NCBI RefSeq assembly: GCF_029350975.1
Contig: NZ_JARKMR010000009.1
Location: 1 to 64,000, forward strand
Origin: Maribacter zhoushanensis
Lineage (GTDB): Bacteria > Bacteroidota > Bacteroidia > Flavobacteriales > Flavobacteriaceae
Direction: 5' to 3'
Length of the DNA: 64,000 nucleotides
A program made the translations under genes and the position numbers. How positions within the stretch are numbered: the first letter of the stretch is position 1; each line of letters begins with the position of its first letter. The notes under the pieces were generated by a model that ran no database searches, was not told where the DNA came from, and was given only the letters and a program-made list of their open reading frames with translations. Positions 55,420 through 63,492 of this stretch are shown here, piece by piece.

Positions 55420-56859
55420 TTACACCTCTCTGTTTACATCCCAAGCTTCTAAGTAATCTGCTACAGCTTTTGCGAACATACTACCTAAAGCACCGTTTAC
55501 AACCCTGTGATCATAACTGTGAGATAAATACATTTTGCTACGTACAGCAATTACATCGCCTTCCGATGTTTCAATAACCGAAGGAATCTTTCTTATAGCA
55601 CCCAATGCCATAATACCTACCTGTGGCTGATTGATTATTGGAGTTCCAAATACACTACCAAAAGTACCAACATTGGTTACGGTATACGTACCGCCCTGCA
55701 CCTCATCTGGCTTAAGCTCATTATTTCTAGAACGGTTTGCCAAGTCATTTACAACTTTAGCTATACCCAGTAAATTTAACTGATCGGCATTTTTAATTAC
55801 TGGTACTATTAAATTACCATCTGGTAATGCTGCCGCCATACCTATATTAATATTCTTCTTTTTTATAACGGTATCACCATCAACAGAAATATTCATCATT
55901 GGATATTTCTTCAATGCCATAGCTACGGCCTCCATAAAAATTGGAGTGAACGTAAATTTCTCTCCTTCTCTCTTAAAGAAAGCATCTTTAATTTTATTAC
56001 GCCATGTAACAATATTGGTTACATCTACTTCTATAAAACTTTGTACATGTGCAGATGTTGTTACACTATCTGTCATATGCTTGGCAATTAATTTGCCCAT
56101 TCTGGTCATGGGTACTACCTCATCTCCACGAGAAACTTGCATTTTAGGTTTTTCTGGAGCGGGCTTGCTTGCTGGAGTTGGCGCCGGTGCTACTGGTGCT
56201 GCTTTAGCCGCAACTTCAGGTACTGCAACTTTCTCTTGTGCAGGTGTTGGCTCTGCAACCTTAACCGGTACCTCTACCCTATCTTGTACAACTACCCTTT
56301 CTGGAGCAGCAACTTTTTCAACAGGTTTACTATCTCCGGTTTTAACGTAGTTTAATATATCATCTTTGGTAACCCTACCGTCTTTTCCTGTTCCAGGAAT
56401 TGTCTCCAGTACTTCAAAAGAAATACCTTCTTCTTTTGCTATGTTCTTAACTAGCGGAGAATAAAAACGATCAGAGGTTCCATTTAACTGAACGGTAGAT
56501 GTCTCTGCCCTTGCATGCATTACCACTGATTCTGCAGCAGCCACCATTTCTTGTAGAACCGGCTCTGGCTCTTCTACTTCATGAACAGTATCCGCAACAT
56601 CACTAACATCAACATCCCCTCCTACTTGAATTATTGCAACAGTTTGCCCTACCTCTACAACGTCATCAACATTAAAGCATTTTTCAATTAAAACACCATC
56701 AACTTCACTTGGCACTTCACTATCAACCTTATCCGTAGCAATTTCAAAAATGGCCTCATCCATCTCAATCGTATCGCCTACCTCTTTCAACCATGACGTC
56801 AATGTTGCTTCTGCAACACTCTCTCCCATACGTGGTAGTTTCAATTCAAATTTTGACAT
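55420..56859 (-). CDS. 2-oxo acid dehydrogenase E2 (dihydrolipoyl acyltransferase)
   Basis: This 479-residue E2 has one lipoyl domain (residues 1-77, lipoyl Lys in ATDKVDSE), an Ala/Pro/Val-rich linker, a peripheral-subunit-binding domain (about 132-170: FYSPLVKNIAKEEG), another AP-rich linker and a catalytic domain (about 245-479). The active-site His451 is present in DHRVVNG, but the usual Asp of HxxxDG is Asn455. The family includes branched-chain and pyruvate E2; the single lipoyl domain suggests a branched-chain-type complex, though E1 and E3 are not adjacent. It is monocistronic here with a strong terminator. Confidence 0.92.
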   Translation of the reverse strand: MSKFELKLPRMGESVAEATLTSWLKEVGDTIEMDEAIFEIATDKVDSEVPSEVDGVLIEKCFNVDDVVEVGQTVAIIQVGGDVDVSDVADTVHEVEEPEPVLQEMVAAAESVVMHARAETSTVQLNGTSDRFYSPLVKNIAKEEGISFEVLETIPGTGKDGRVTKDDILNYVKTGDSKPVEKVAAPERVVVQDRVEVPVKVAEPTPAQEKVAVPEVAAKAAPVAPAPTPASKPAPEKPKMQVSRGDEVVPMTRMGKLIAKHMTDSVTTSAHVQSFIEVDVTNIVTWRNKIKDAFFKREGEKFTFTPIFMEAVAMALKKYPMMNISVDGDTVIKKKNINIGMAAALPDGNLIVPVIKNADQLNLLGIAKVVNDLANRSRNNELKPDEVQGGTYTVTNVGTFGSVFGTPIINQPQVGIMALGAIRKIPSVIETSEGDVIAVRSKMYLSHSYDHRVVNGALGSMFAKAVADYLEAWDVNREV

Positions 56860-56948
56860 ATCGATAATTTAAAGCTTGTTTTGTTTATGTTTTTTGCAAA
56901 AATAATAAAATAAATACCTTTTTATTGATATTTAACGAAAAATAGATA

Positions 56949-57569
56949 CTAATCTTGTCTTAACGACCCTTCAAATGGCACTCTATTTAAGATACTTCTT
57001 CCAAGAGTGACCTCATCTGCATATTCCAATTCATCGCCAACGGCTATTCCTCTTGCTATCGTAGATGTTTTTACATCTAAGCCCTCTAGTTGTCTAAAAA
57101 TGTAAAAATTGGTAGTATCGCCCTCCATAGTAGAACTCAACGCAAAAATTAACTCCTTTATTACGCCCTTTCTTACTTTATCAATTAAGGTTCCTATTTT
57201 CAGATTTTGGGGACCTATACCTTCCATTGGCGAAATCTTACCACCTAGTACATGATATTTTCCTCTAAACTGACCAGTGTTTTCAATTGCCATTACATCT
57301 CTAATATCTTCAACAACACATACCAATGCACTATCTCTCTTAGGATTTGCACATATTTCACACATTGTAGTGTCTGAAATATTGTGGCAATTCTCACAAA
57401 ATTGAATTCTACCCCTTAAATCTACCAAAGATGTAGAAAGGTTTTCTGTGCGTTGCTCTGGTTGTTTCAACAAGTGCAATACCAAACGTAATGCAGTTCG
57501 CTTACCAATACCAGGTAACTGCGAAACTTCATACACTGCGTTTTCCAATAATTTTGATGAAAAATCCAT
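56949..57569 (-). CDS. recR: Recombination mediator protein RecR
   Basis: This 206-residue protein acts with RecO and RecF in loading RecA at gapped DNA. It has the N-terminal helix-hairpin-helix ([13 protein letters not shown]), the zinc-binding Cys58, Cys61, Cys70 and Cys73 ([16 protein letters not shown]) and the Toprim domain with [12 protein letters not shown]. Full length. It lies 89 bp upstream of the E2 gene on the same strand and diverges from the symporter gene by 202 bp. Confidence 0.97.
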   Translation of the reverse strand: MDFSSKLLENAVYEVSQLPGIGKRTALRLVLHLLKQPEQRTENLSTSLVDLRGRIQFCENCHNISDTTMCEICANPKRDSALVCVVEDIRDVMAIENTGQFRGKYHVLGGKISPMEGIGPQNLKIGTLIDKVRKGVIKELIFALSSTMEGDTTNFYIFRQLEGLDVKTSTIARGIAVGDELEYADEVTLGRSILNRVPFEGSLRQD

Positions 57570-57771
57570 AGGCTAATATGGCCATAAATTTACGATTAAA
57601 CTTGAAAAGCTAATCGTATAGTTTTCTTAAAATTTAACAAAAACACATATATCATTGACACTATCATTTTCTACACTTCTACTAAATCTATTTTTGTGTT
57701 TAATTTAATGGCGATAAATCTCTTTACCGTACCTCATTTAACTTTTTGTAATTTGCCGCAAATTTTACAGC

Positions 57772-59259
57772 ATGAACGCTTCTCATATCTTATTATTGAT
57801 TACCGGTTACTTCGTTTTACTCTTGGTCATTTCATACTTCACTGGTAAAAATGACTCTAACGAAGATTTCTTTAAGGCCGGTAAACAATCACCTTGGTAC
57901 TTGGTAGCTTTTGGTATGGTAGGAGCTTCACTTTCTGGGGTAACATTTATTTCTGTACCGGGCTGGGTAGATGTTTCGCAATTTAGTTACATGCAAGTGG
58001 TATTTGGGTACTTTCTTGGCTATATGGTTACTGCCTTTGTACTTCTACCTATTTACTACAAACAAAACGTAACTTCTATTTATGAGTACTTAGATAATAG
58101 GTTTGGCTTTGTTAGTTATAAAGTAGGTGCAATTTCTTTTTTCATTTCTCGTGTTCTTGGGGCAGCATTTCGTTTGTTCCTAGTCGCTATTGTTTTGCAA
58201 CAGTTTGTATTCGATGCTTGGAATGTTCCCTTTGAAATTACCGTAATTCTCTCTATTCTACTTATTTGGATCTATACTTTTAAAGGCGGAATAAAGACTA
58301 TAGTTTGGACGGACACCTTACAGACCTTGTTTATGTTAGTTTCCGTTGGACTCTCTATCTATTTTATATTGGATAAAATGAACTGGACATTCATTGAGTT
58401 TTTAAACTCCCCTGAATTAGGACAGTACAGCAAAACATTTTTTACCGATGACCTTTCTTCTAAAAACCATTTGGTAAAATCATTCTTGGGCGGAATGTTC
58501 ATTACCATTTGTATGACAGGACTTGATCAAGATATGATGCAAAAAAACTTAACGTGTAGAAATCTAGGTGAAGCCCAAAAAAACATGGTTAGCTTTAGTA
58601 TTGTATTGGTCGTAGTCACTTTTATATTTATGCTATTAGGCGCACTACTTTTCATTTATGCAGATGCACACAGTATTGCGCTACCCTTGATGGACGGGTC
58701 TCCCAAATCTGACCTTCTATTTCCTGAAATTGCGCTAAATAGTGGATTAGGCATAACCGTAGCCGTTACTTTTATGTTAGGCTTAATTGCCGCAGCCTAC
58801 AGTAGTGCCGATAGCGCACTTACTTCGTTGACCACCTCTTTCTGCGTAGATTTTCTTGACACAGAAAAGAAACCTGAACAAGCAGCAAAAAAGATTCGTA
58901 GAATTACGCATATTGGCATGAGCGTATTATTGATTCTAGTGGTAATTTCATTTAAGTATATATTGGATAAAAATGTAATTGACGGGCTTCTTACCGTTGC
59001 TTCATACACCTATGGTCCATTATTGGGATTATTCTCTTTCGGCATATTTACCAAGCACCAAATTAAGGACAAGTATGTTTGGATCGTAGCCCTAGTTTGT
59101 GTGACAATTATTCTTGTTTTAGCTAAGCTACCCAGTTCTTATTTTGGCGGCTACATCTTCGGTTATGAACTTTTACCGTTGAATGGTCTGCTAACCTTTG
59201 TAGGATTATGGCTCATTCGTAAAAAAAATACAACTACCAAAATCAAGGATATCGCTTAG
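57772..59259 (+). CDS. Sodium:solute symporter (SSS) family protein
   Basis: This 495-residue transporter has about 13 membrane spans and SSS hallmarks: [14 protein letters not shown] near the first spans, [14 protein letters not shown], and the [21 protein letters not shown] block (about 338-358) that forms part of the sodium site. The substrate may be a sugar, amino acid, carboxylate or nucleoside and cannot be told. It overlaps the convergent CoA-binding gene by 4 bp. Confidence 0.93.
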   Translation: MNASHILLLITGYFVLLLVISYFTGKNDSNEDFFKAGKQSPWYLVAFGMVGASLSGVTFISVPGWVDVSQFSYMQVVFGYFLGYMVTAFVLLPIYYKQNVTSIYEYLDNRFGFVSYKVGAISFFISRVLGAAFRLFLVAIVLQQFVFDAWNVPFEITVILSILLIWIYTFKGGIKTIVWTDTLQTLFMLVSVGLSIYFILDKMNWTFIEFLNSPELGQYSKTFFTDDLSSKNHLVKSFLGGMFITICMTGLDQDMMQKNLTCRNLGEAQKNMVSFSIVLVVVTFIFMLLGALLFIYADAHSIALPLMDGSPKSDLLFPEIALNSGLGITVAVTFMLGLIAAAYSSADSALTSLTTSFCVDFLDTEKKPEQAAKKIRRITHIGMSVLLILVVISFKYILDKNVIDGLLTVASYTYGPLLGLFSFGIFTKHQIKDKYVWIVALVCVTIILVLAKLPSSYFGGYIFGYELLPLNGLLTFVGLWLIRKKNTTTKIKDIA

Positions 59260-59615
59260 TATTGACGAGTTCCCAAAAGCACTAAAGTACACGCTACATC
59301 CACCTCTACACCATTGTTTTCTAGTAATTTATAAAACTCAGGGTTTTCGGTTCCGGGATTAAAAATCACCCTTTTTGGAGCTAAAGAAATGATGTGTTGA
59401 TAATATTCTTCTTGTCTTTTTGGATTTATATATAGGGTAATTGTATGAATATCACTAATTTTGTCTAAAGTATTACTGATATTGACACCAGAAACCTCAC
59501 CTTCTCTTAAACCATAAGCCAAGGTTTCTACACCCGAATCTACGAGTCGATGTATGGCAATGTTGCTATATCGATTTGGTTTTAAAGAGGCTCCGAACAC
59601 AAGGGTCTTTTTCAT
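59256..59615 (-). CDS. CoA-binding domain protein (YccU-like)
   Basis: This 119-residue single-domain Rossmann protein starts [22 protein letters not shown] and matches the CoA-binding family, with the conserved [14 protein letters not shown] segment near 85-98. The domain is like the CoA-binding part of succinyl-CoA synthetase alpha. Function is unknown. It converges with the symporter gene by a 4-bp overlap. Confidence 0.9.
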   Translation of the reverse strand: MKKTLVFGASLKPNRYSNIAIHRLVDSGVETLAYGLREGEVSGVNISNTLDKISDIHTITLYINPKRQEEYYQHIISLAPKRVIFNPGTENPEFYKLLENNGVEVDVACTLVLLGTRQY

Positions 59616-60015
59616 GATAAAAAAATGTTAAAAGTTCACTAATATGTAACTAATCAGACAATATTTCGTCTATTAGTAAAGTTAGATACTCTTACGAGTT
59701 TAAAAATATTGTTGGTAACGCTATATGTTTATAGTTAATGGTTAGTGTTTAGTATAGCCTATCAGCATTTGAAGCCCGGCTTCCAATTTATTTTGGAATG
59801 TTCGGGTTTCTTTATTTTAAACACTTTGCTAAAAAAAGAACTTCGTATCACAAAAACTCCACTTTACGATAGCAAAACGAATCCTATAGTAACATTTAAA
59901 ACATAATTACGTCTATTACTTTATATAGGGATGTTTAATAAAGAAGATTGGTTGGTTTTTTCTTATTAAGTAAAACTATATAGCACCCATTGCTTAAGCT
60001 ATGGGTGCTTTATTT
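59616..60015. other. 400-bp gene-free region with two hairpins
   Basis: Both flanking genes are on the minus strand, yet the gap holds two hairpins whose T-rich tails point along the plus strand (59771-59815 and 59982-60017). There is also a loose TTAATG/TTAGTG repeat around 59730-59755. I see no ORF with coding character and no tRNA. It may hold the promoter of the CoA-binding gene, the end of fabH, and possibly a small RNA. Confidence 0.5.
59771..59815 (+). terminator. Imperfect hairpin with T-rich tail
   Basis: GAAGCCCG...TTCCAA pairs imperfectly with TTGGAA...CGGGTTTC (one G:T pair and an internal loop), followed by TTTATTTT. It looks like a plus-strand terminator, although no plus-strand gene is visible just before it apart from the symporter gene ending 510 bp upstream. 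Confidence 0.45.
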
Positions 60016-60017
60016 TT
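59982..60017. terminator. Hairpin adjacent to fabH 3' end
   Basis: AGCACCCAT pairs with ATGGGTGCT (9 bp) around a 10-base loop, followed on the plus strand by TTTATTTTT. It touches the fabH stop at 60016-60018 and can serve as the fabH terminator, though its better T run is on the other strand. Confidence 0.65.
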
Positions 60018-61026
60018 ACCACTTAATCATAACACTACCCCAAGTAAAACCACTACCAAATGCGGCTAATACCACTAGGTCACCACTTTTTACCTTACCT
60101 TCTTCCCAAGCTTCTGTAAGTGCAATAGGAATAGATGCAGCGGTTGTGTTACCATATTTCATAATATTATTGAAAACCTGGTCATCACTAAGCTGAAATT
60201 TCTTTTGAATAAATTGAGATATTCTCAAATTGGCTTGATGCGGTACCAATAAATCAATATCGGCTGCATTTAATTTATTTTTCTCCAATCCTTCTACTAT
60301 GACTTCGCTAAAGCGAACTACAGCATTTTTAAATACAAACTGACCATTCATATGCGGAAAGTAAGATTCATCATTTGGATCATTGTCCTCCATGATATCC
60401 GTTACCCATCTATTACCCATACCAGGTGCAATTAAAGATAACTCTTCTGCATGCTGACCTTCTGAATGTAAATGCGTAGACAAAATACCTTTTGTAGTAT
60501 CTTCTTCTCTAGTCAATACTGCCGCGCCGGCACCATCACCAAAAATTACAGATACTCCCCTACCTCTGGTAGTCATATCCAATCCGTGAGAATGTAATTC
60601 TGAACCTATAACAAGTACATTTTTGTACATACCCGTTTTTATATACTGATCTGCAATAGAAATTGCATATACAAAACCAGAACATTGATTACGCACATCT
60701 AATGCACCTACGGTTTTAATACCTAAATCTCGTTGCACTAATACACCAGGACCAGGAAAATAATAATCAGGACTCAATGTGGCAAAAACGATAAAATCAA
60801 TATCGTCTTTATCTATACCTGCTCTTTCAATAGCAATTTTAGCGGCTTTTACACCCATAGTTGTGGTTGTGTCTCCATCACCCTTAACTACATGTCTTCT
60901 TTCTTTAATACCGGTTCTTTCTTGAATCCAAGCATCATTAGTATCCATCACTTTTGACAAATCATCGTTTGTCACTACGTTTTCAGGTACATAATGACCT
61001 AAGCCGATTATTTTTGAATTATACAT
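60016..61026 (-). CDS. fabH: Beta-ketoacyl-ACP synthase III FabH
   Basis: This 336-residue condensing enzyme starts fatty-acid synthesis by joining acyl-CoA to malonyl-ACP. It carries the Cys-His-Asn triad: Cys115 in VRNQCSGFVYA, His in LLVPHQANLRI, and Asn in MKYGNTTAAS. The thiolase-like fold, GDGAGAAVL and the final GSGFTWGSVMIKW are typical. Length is normal. It is monocistronic, 117 bp downstream of the UbiB-like kinase gene. Confidence 0.95.
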   Translation of the reverse strand: MYNSKIIGLGHYVPENVVTNDDLSKVMDTNDAWIQERTGIKERRHVVKGDGDTTTTMGVKAAKIAIERAGIDKDDIDFIVFATLSPDYYFPGPGVLVQRDLGIKTVGALDVRNQCSGFVYAISIADQYIKTGMYKNVLVIGSELHSHGLDMTTRGRGVSVIFGDGAGAAVLTREEDTTKGILSTHLHSEGQHAEELSLIAPGMGNRWVTDIMEDNDPNDESYFPHMNGQFVFKNAVVRFSEVIVEGLEKNKLNAADIDLLVPHQANLRISQFIQKKFQLSDDQVFNNIMKYGNTTAASIPIALTEAWEEGKVKSGDLVVLAAFGSGFTWGSVMIKW

Positions 61027-61142
61027 AGTAATATTTTAATCCTGATAAACCTCAGGTTGAATTAGTGTTGCAATATAAACAACTATTAAGAAATTTTTAT
61101 GAAAACATAACGATCATCTAGCTTGCTAGAACAGTAAAATAG

Positions 61143-62453
61143 TTAGTTTAAATATTTCTTGTAATCGTTTACCTTAATATATGCCTTTAGATCATGTAGT
61201 AAATTATAAAGTCCAAAAAATGTACGGTTCATGTACAAAAAGTGCTTTGAACCTCTATTACCGTTCATTTTACGTATTTGCTTATCCGAAGAAAACTGTT
61301 CTCCTAAATCTGCTATTTTTCCCCAAAAAACCTCATCGCCAAAATCAAAATCCTCATTATGAAACGGTGATGTAAATAAGCTTAACAATTGGTGAAATAT
61401 AGATTTAAAAAATAATATATCTTCCGGGGTATCGGTCTGCATTAAGATTTCAAGCTCGTACAGTTTTTCTGTAAATTTTTCATCATCTGATATCACTTCT
61501 GCCCTTGCAAGTTCAAAATAAGGAACATAAAAAGAATCTGGTACTTCTTTAATACAACCAAAGTCAATAGCAATAAGTTCTTCTTCTTCATTCACCAAAA
61601 AATTACCTGGATGCGGATCGGCATGAACTTTTCGCAACCCATGAATTTGAAACATATAGAAATCCCATAATGCCTGACCCAATTTATTGCCGGTAGCTTG
61701 AGAAAAACCAGCTTTTGTAAATTCACTTAAATGCTTTCCTGTCATCCAGTCCATCGTAATAATGCGCTGACTTGAAAGGTCTGTATAATATTCAGGAAAA
61801 TTAATGTTTGGTATTACTTTGCACGCCTCAGTAATCTCTTTACTTTGAGCTACTTCTAAGATATAATCGGTTTCTTCAACCAATTTATTTTCAACTTCTT
61901 TAAAATATTTATCGGAATCTTTTCCTTGTAAATTGAACATACGGATTGCAATAGGTTTCACTATTGCCAAATCGCTACTTATACTTTGGGCAACACCGGG
62001 ATATTGAATTTTTACAGCTAAGTTCTTACCGTCTTTAGTTGCCTTATGCACCTGACCTATACTGGCAGCGTTTATAGAATCTTTATCGAACGTATCAAAA
62101 ACATCTTCAGGATATTTATCTAAATACTTTTTAAATGTCTTTCTAACCAATGGAGCAGATAAAGGGGGAACTGAAAATTGTGACAGCGAAAACTTTTCTA
62201 CATATGCATTTGGCAGTAAATTCTTTTCCATGCTCAGCATCTGTGCAACTTTAAGCGCACTACCCTTCAATGATTTTAATCCGTCATATATGTCTGCGGC
62301 ATTATCTTCATTCAACTCATCTTTTGTAGTATCCGGATTAATAATTTTCTTACCAATATACTTGGCATAATTACCGCCGATCTTTGCACCGGTCTTTACC
62401 AGTTTACTTGCCCGCTCTATTTTTCCGGTAGGTATTTTATCTAAAGTTTTCAT
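61143..62453 (-). CDS. ABC1/AarF/UbiB family atypical kinase
   Basis: This 436-residue protein has the UbiB/ADCK kinase-like fold: the KxGQ region appears as LKVAQMLS (residues 67-74, Ala replacing Gly), the nucleotide-binding loop as NAASIGQVHKA, Lys in LAVKIQYPG, the catalytic loop HADPHPGN and IDFG in the metal site. No C-terminal membrane spans are apparent. Members regulate isoprenoid quinone synthesis or lipid handling, and this one probably has a role of that kind. It lies 15 bp downstream of a TetR-like gene. Confidence 0.92.
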   Translation of the reverse strand: MKTLDKIPTGKIERASKLVKTGAKIGGNYAKYIGKKIINPDTTKDELNEDNAADIYDGLKSLKGSALKVAQMLSMEKNLLPNAYVEKFSLSQFSVPPLSAPLVRKTFKKYLDKYPEDVFDTFDKDSINAASIGQVHKATKDGKNLAVKIQYPGVAQSISSDLAIVKPIAIRMFNLQGKDSDKYFKEVENKLVEETDYILEVAQSKEITEACKVIPNINFPEYYTDLSSQRIITMDWMTGKHLSEFTKAGFSQATGNKLGQALWDFYMFQIHGLRKVHADPHPGNFLVNEEEELIAIDFGCIKEVPDSFYVPYFELARAEVISDDEKFTEKLYELEILMQTDTPEDILFFKSIFHQLLSLFTSPFHNEDFDFGDEVFWGKIADLGEQFSSDKQIRKMNGNRGSKHFLYMNRTFFGLYNLLHDLKAYIKVNDYKKYLN

Positions 62454-62468
62454 GCTGTATGTATTAGA

Positions 62469-63122
62469 TTAGGCAAACTTTTCTTTATAAAGGAATTTTC
62501 CAAAATCCAGAATATTCTCTAAAGGTGTATTATCAAATACATCAAAAATGGTATTGACAGATTTTTCAATGGCAACATCTGTTTTTTCAAATGAAGCGGA
62601 GTCGTCAGATTTCCAGAAATTCATTAAAAACATGGTTTGCAACCACGCCCCTTCTGAAAATAATTGCGGATTATGCTTCGTAATTTTCAAGTTCTTATCG
62701 GCATTACCATCAGCAATTAAGCCTTTTGCATATTCTTTTACATTCTTTCTTAAATCCTTTAATTGTTCTAAACTTTTAAGAGGGCTTGCGGCATTATCCA
62801 TGACAAACAATACATAACTTCTATTTAAAGTAAGTACTTCAAAAAAGGTGTAAAAGAAGGTGAGCATTTTATCTCTATTCGTAAATTCTTGATACTCGGC
62901 ATTTTTATGAATAACATTTACCGTGTTTTCAAAGAAAGTATTCCAAATTCCTTTTTTTAGTGCATTGATTGAACCATAGTATAGGTAAAAATCTGATTCT
63001 TCAATAGCGTTTACTTTACAGAACTTGTAGACCGTCTTTGGTAATTGCTCGTGCTCAAGCACGTAGTCCATGAACATAGTAATGATTGAATCTTTTGTTA
63101 CTTTTTTAGCTTTAGCAGACAT
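62469..63122 (-). CDS. TetR family-like regulator paired with UbiB kinase
   Basis: This 217-residue helical protein has an N-terminal segment of about 55 residues that fits a TetR-type helix-turn-helix (TKDSIITMFMDYVLE, then TVYKFCKVNAIEESDFYLYYGS with the Y-Y-x-F-type recognition helix) and a C-terminal ligand-binding-like helical domain (about 75-215). The match is weaker than in classical TetR proteins. It precedes the kinase by 15 bp in one operon. It may control or sense for the kinase, but whether it still binds DNA cannot be judged from sequence. Confidence 0.8.
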   Translation of the reverse strand: MSAKAKKVTKDSIITMFMDYVLEHEQLPKTVYKFCKVNAIEESDFYLYYGSINALKKGIWNTFFENTVNVIHKNAEYQEFTNRDKMLTFFYTFFEVLTLNRSYVLFVMDNAASPLKSLEQLKDLRKNVKEYAKGLIADGNADKNLKITKHNPQLFSEGAWLQTMFLMNFWKSDDSASFEKTDVAIEKSVNTIFDVFDNTPLENILDFGKFLYKEKFA

Positions 63123-63202
63123 ATCTAATTATTTTATTATAAGGTACGATGCAGATTTCACAGTTAGAAGTTTTTATGAAACATTAGCTTATATTTAATA
63201 AA

Positions 63203-63228
63203 AACGTGCTATCAGGTGATAGCACGTT
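63203..63228 (-). terminator. Hairpin with minus-strand T run upstream of the tetR-like gene
   Basis: AACGTGCTATCA pairs with TGATAGCACGTT (12 bp, two bases between arms). On the minus strand it is followed by TTTTATT. It lies 81 bp before the tetR-like start, so it would stop a minus-strand transcript that begins between here and htpG, either a separate small RNA or an attenuated leader. Confidence 0.75.
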
Positions 63229-63264
63229 CCTAAACAACCTAACCAATAAATAATCAACATGTGA

Positions 63265-63300
63265 TTATGCGTAAAATTCTTTTTCATAGCAATTTTTCAT
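63265..63300 (-). other. Candidate micro-ORF MKNCYEKEFYA
   Basis: The minus-strand ATG at 63300 opens an 11-residue frame, MKNCYEKEFYA, ending in TAA at 63265. A perfect -7 box (TATATTTG, 63311-63318) lies 10 bp upstream and the hairpin terminator 36 bp downstream. The CYEK(E/D) core recurs at 32372-32446. It could be a leader peptide or a fortuitous ORF in a small RNA. Confidence 0.25.
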
Positions 63301-63310
63301 AATCACATTA

Positions 63311-63318
63311 CAAATATA
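63311..63318 (-). promoter_or_regulatory. Candidate -7 box of a minus-strand promoter
   Basis: TATATTTG on the minus strand is a perfect TAnnTTTG box, with a weak TTTA at a spacing of 18 bases as possible -33. It could drive the tetR-UbiB operon or a short transcript ending at 63203. Confidence 0.4.
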
Positions 63319-63383
63319 CATTATGTTTAACTTTTTTAAACATTAATTAAACAAAAATATTTGTTAAACTTTCTCACGACCAA

Positions 63384-63428
63384 AACTGTCAGTTTGTCAC
63401 AATAATCTATTGTGGTATTTTTTTTGAC
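63384..63428 (+). promoter_or_regulatory. Candidate htpG control region: TGTCA repeats and sigma-54-like element
   Basis: TGTCA-GTT-TGTCA (63387-63399) forms a direct repeat, and CACAATA-ATC-TATTGTG (63398-63414) is a perfect 7-bp inverted repeat. TGGTAT-N5-TTGAC (63413-63428) has the exact spacing of the sigma-54 -24/-12 consensus TGGCAC-N5-TTGC, with three mismatches. This would put a start near 63440, about 54 bp before htpG. CIRCE is absent. Confidence 0.35.
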
Positions 63429-63492
63429 CAATAGCAACGAACAATCATTATTAACAATGGCCGCACTGACTGTGGCATAAAAAATATAAGAA

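Larger units (their letters stand above)
63123..63492. other. Divergent regulatory region between tetR-like gene and htpG
   Basis: This 370-bp gap contains the hairpin at 63203-63228, a micro-ORF at 63265-63300 with a perfect -7 box before it, and the htpG control region with TGTCA direct repeats, a 7-bp inverted repeat and a sigma-54-like element. No tRNA is seen. The 69-codon open frame at 63336-63545 on the minus strand shows no coding character. Confidence 0.55.

Noticed and set aside
56137-56355. Plus-strand open frame rich in Trp/Cys, and the overlapping one at 55946-56350
   Set aside because: Both arise from the Ala/Pro/Val-rich linker of the E2 gene on the opposite strand; composition is not protein-like.
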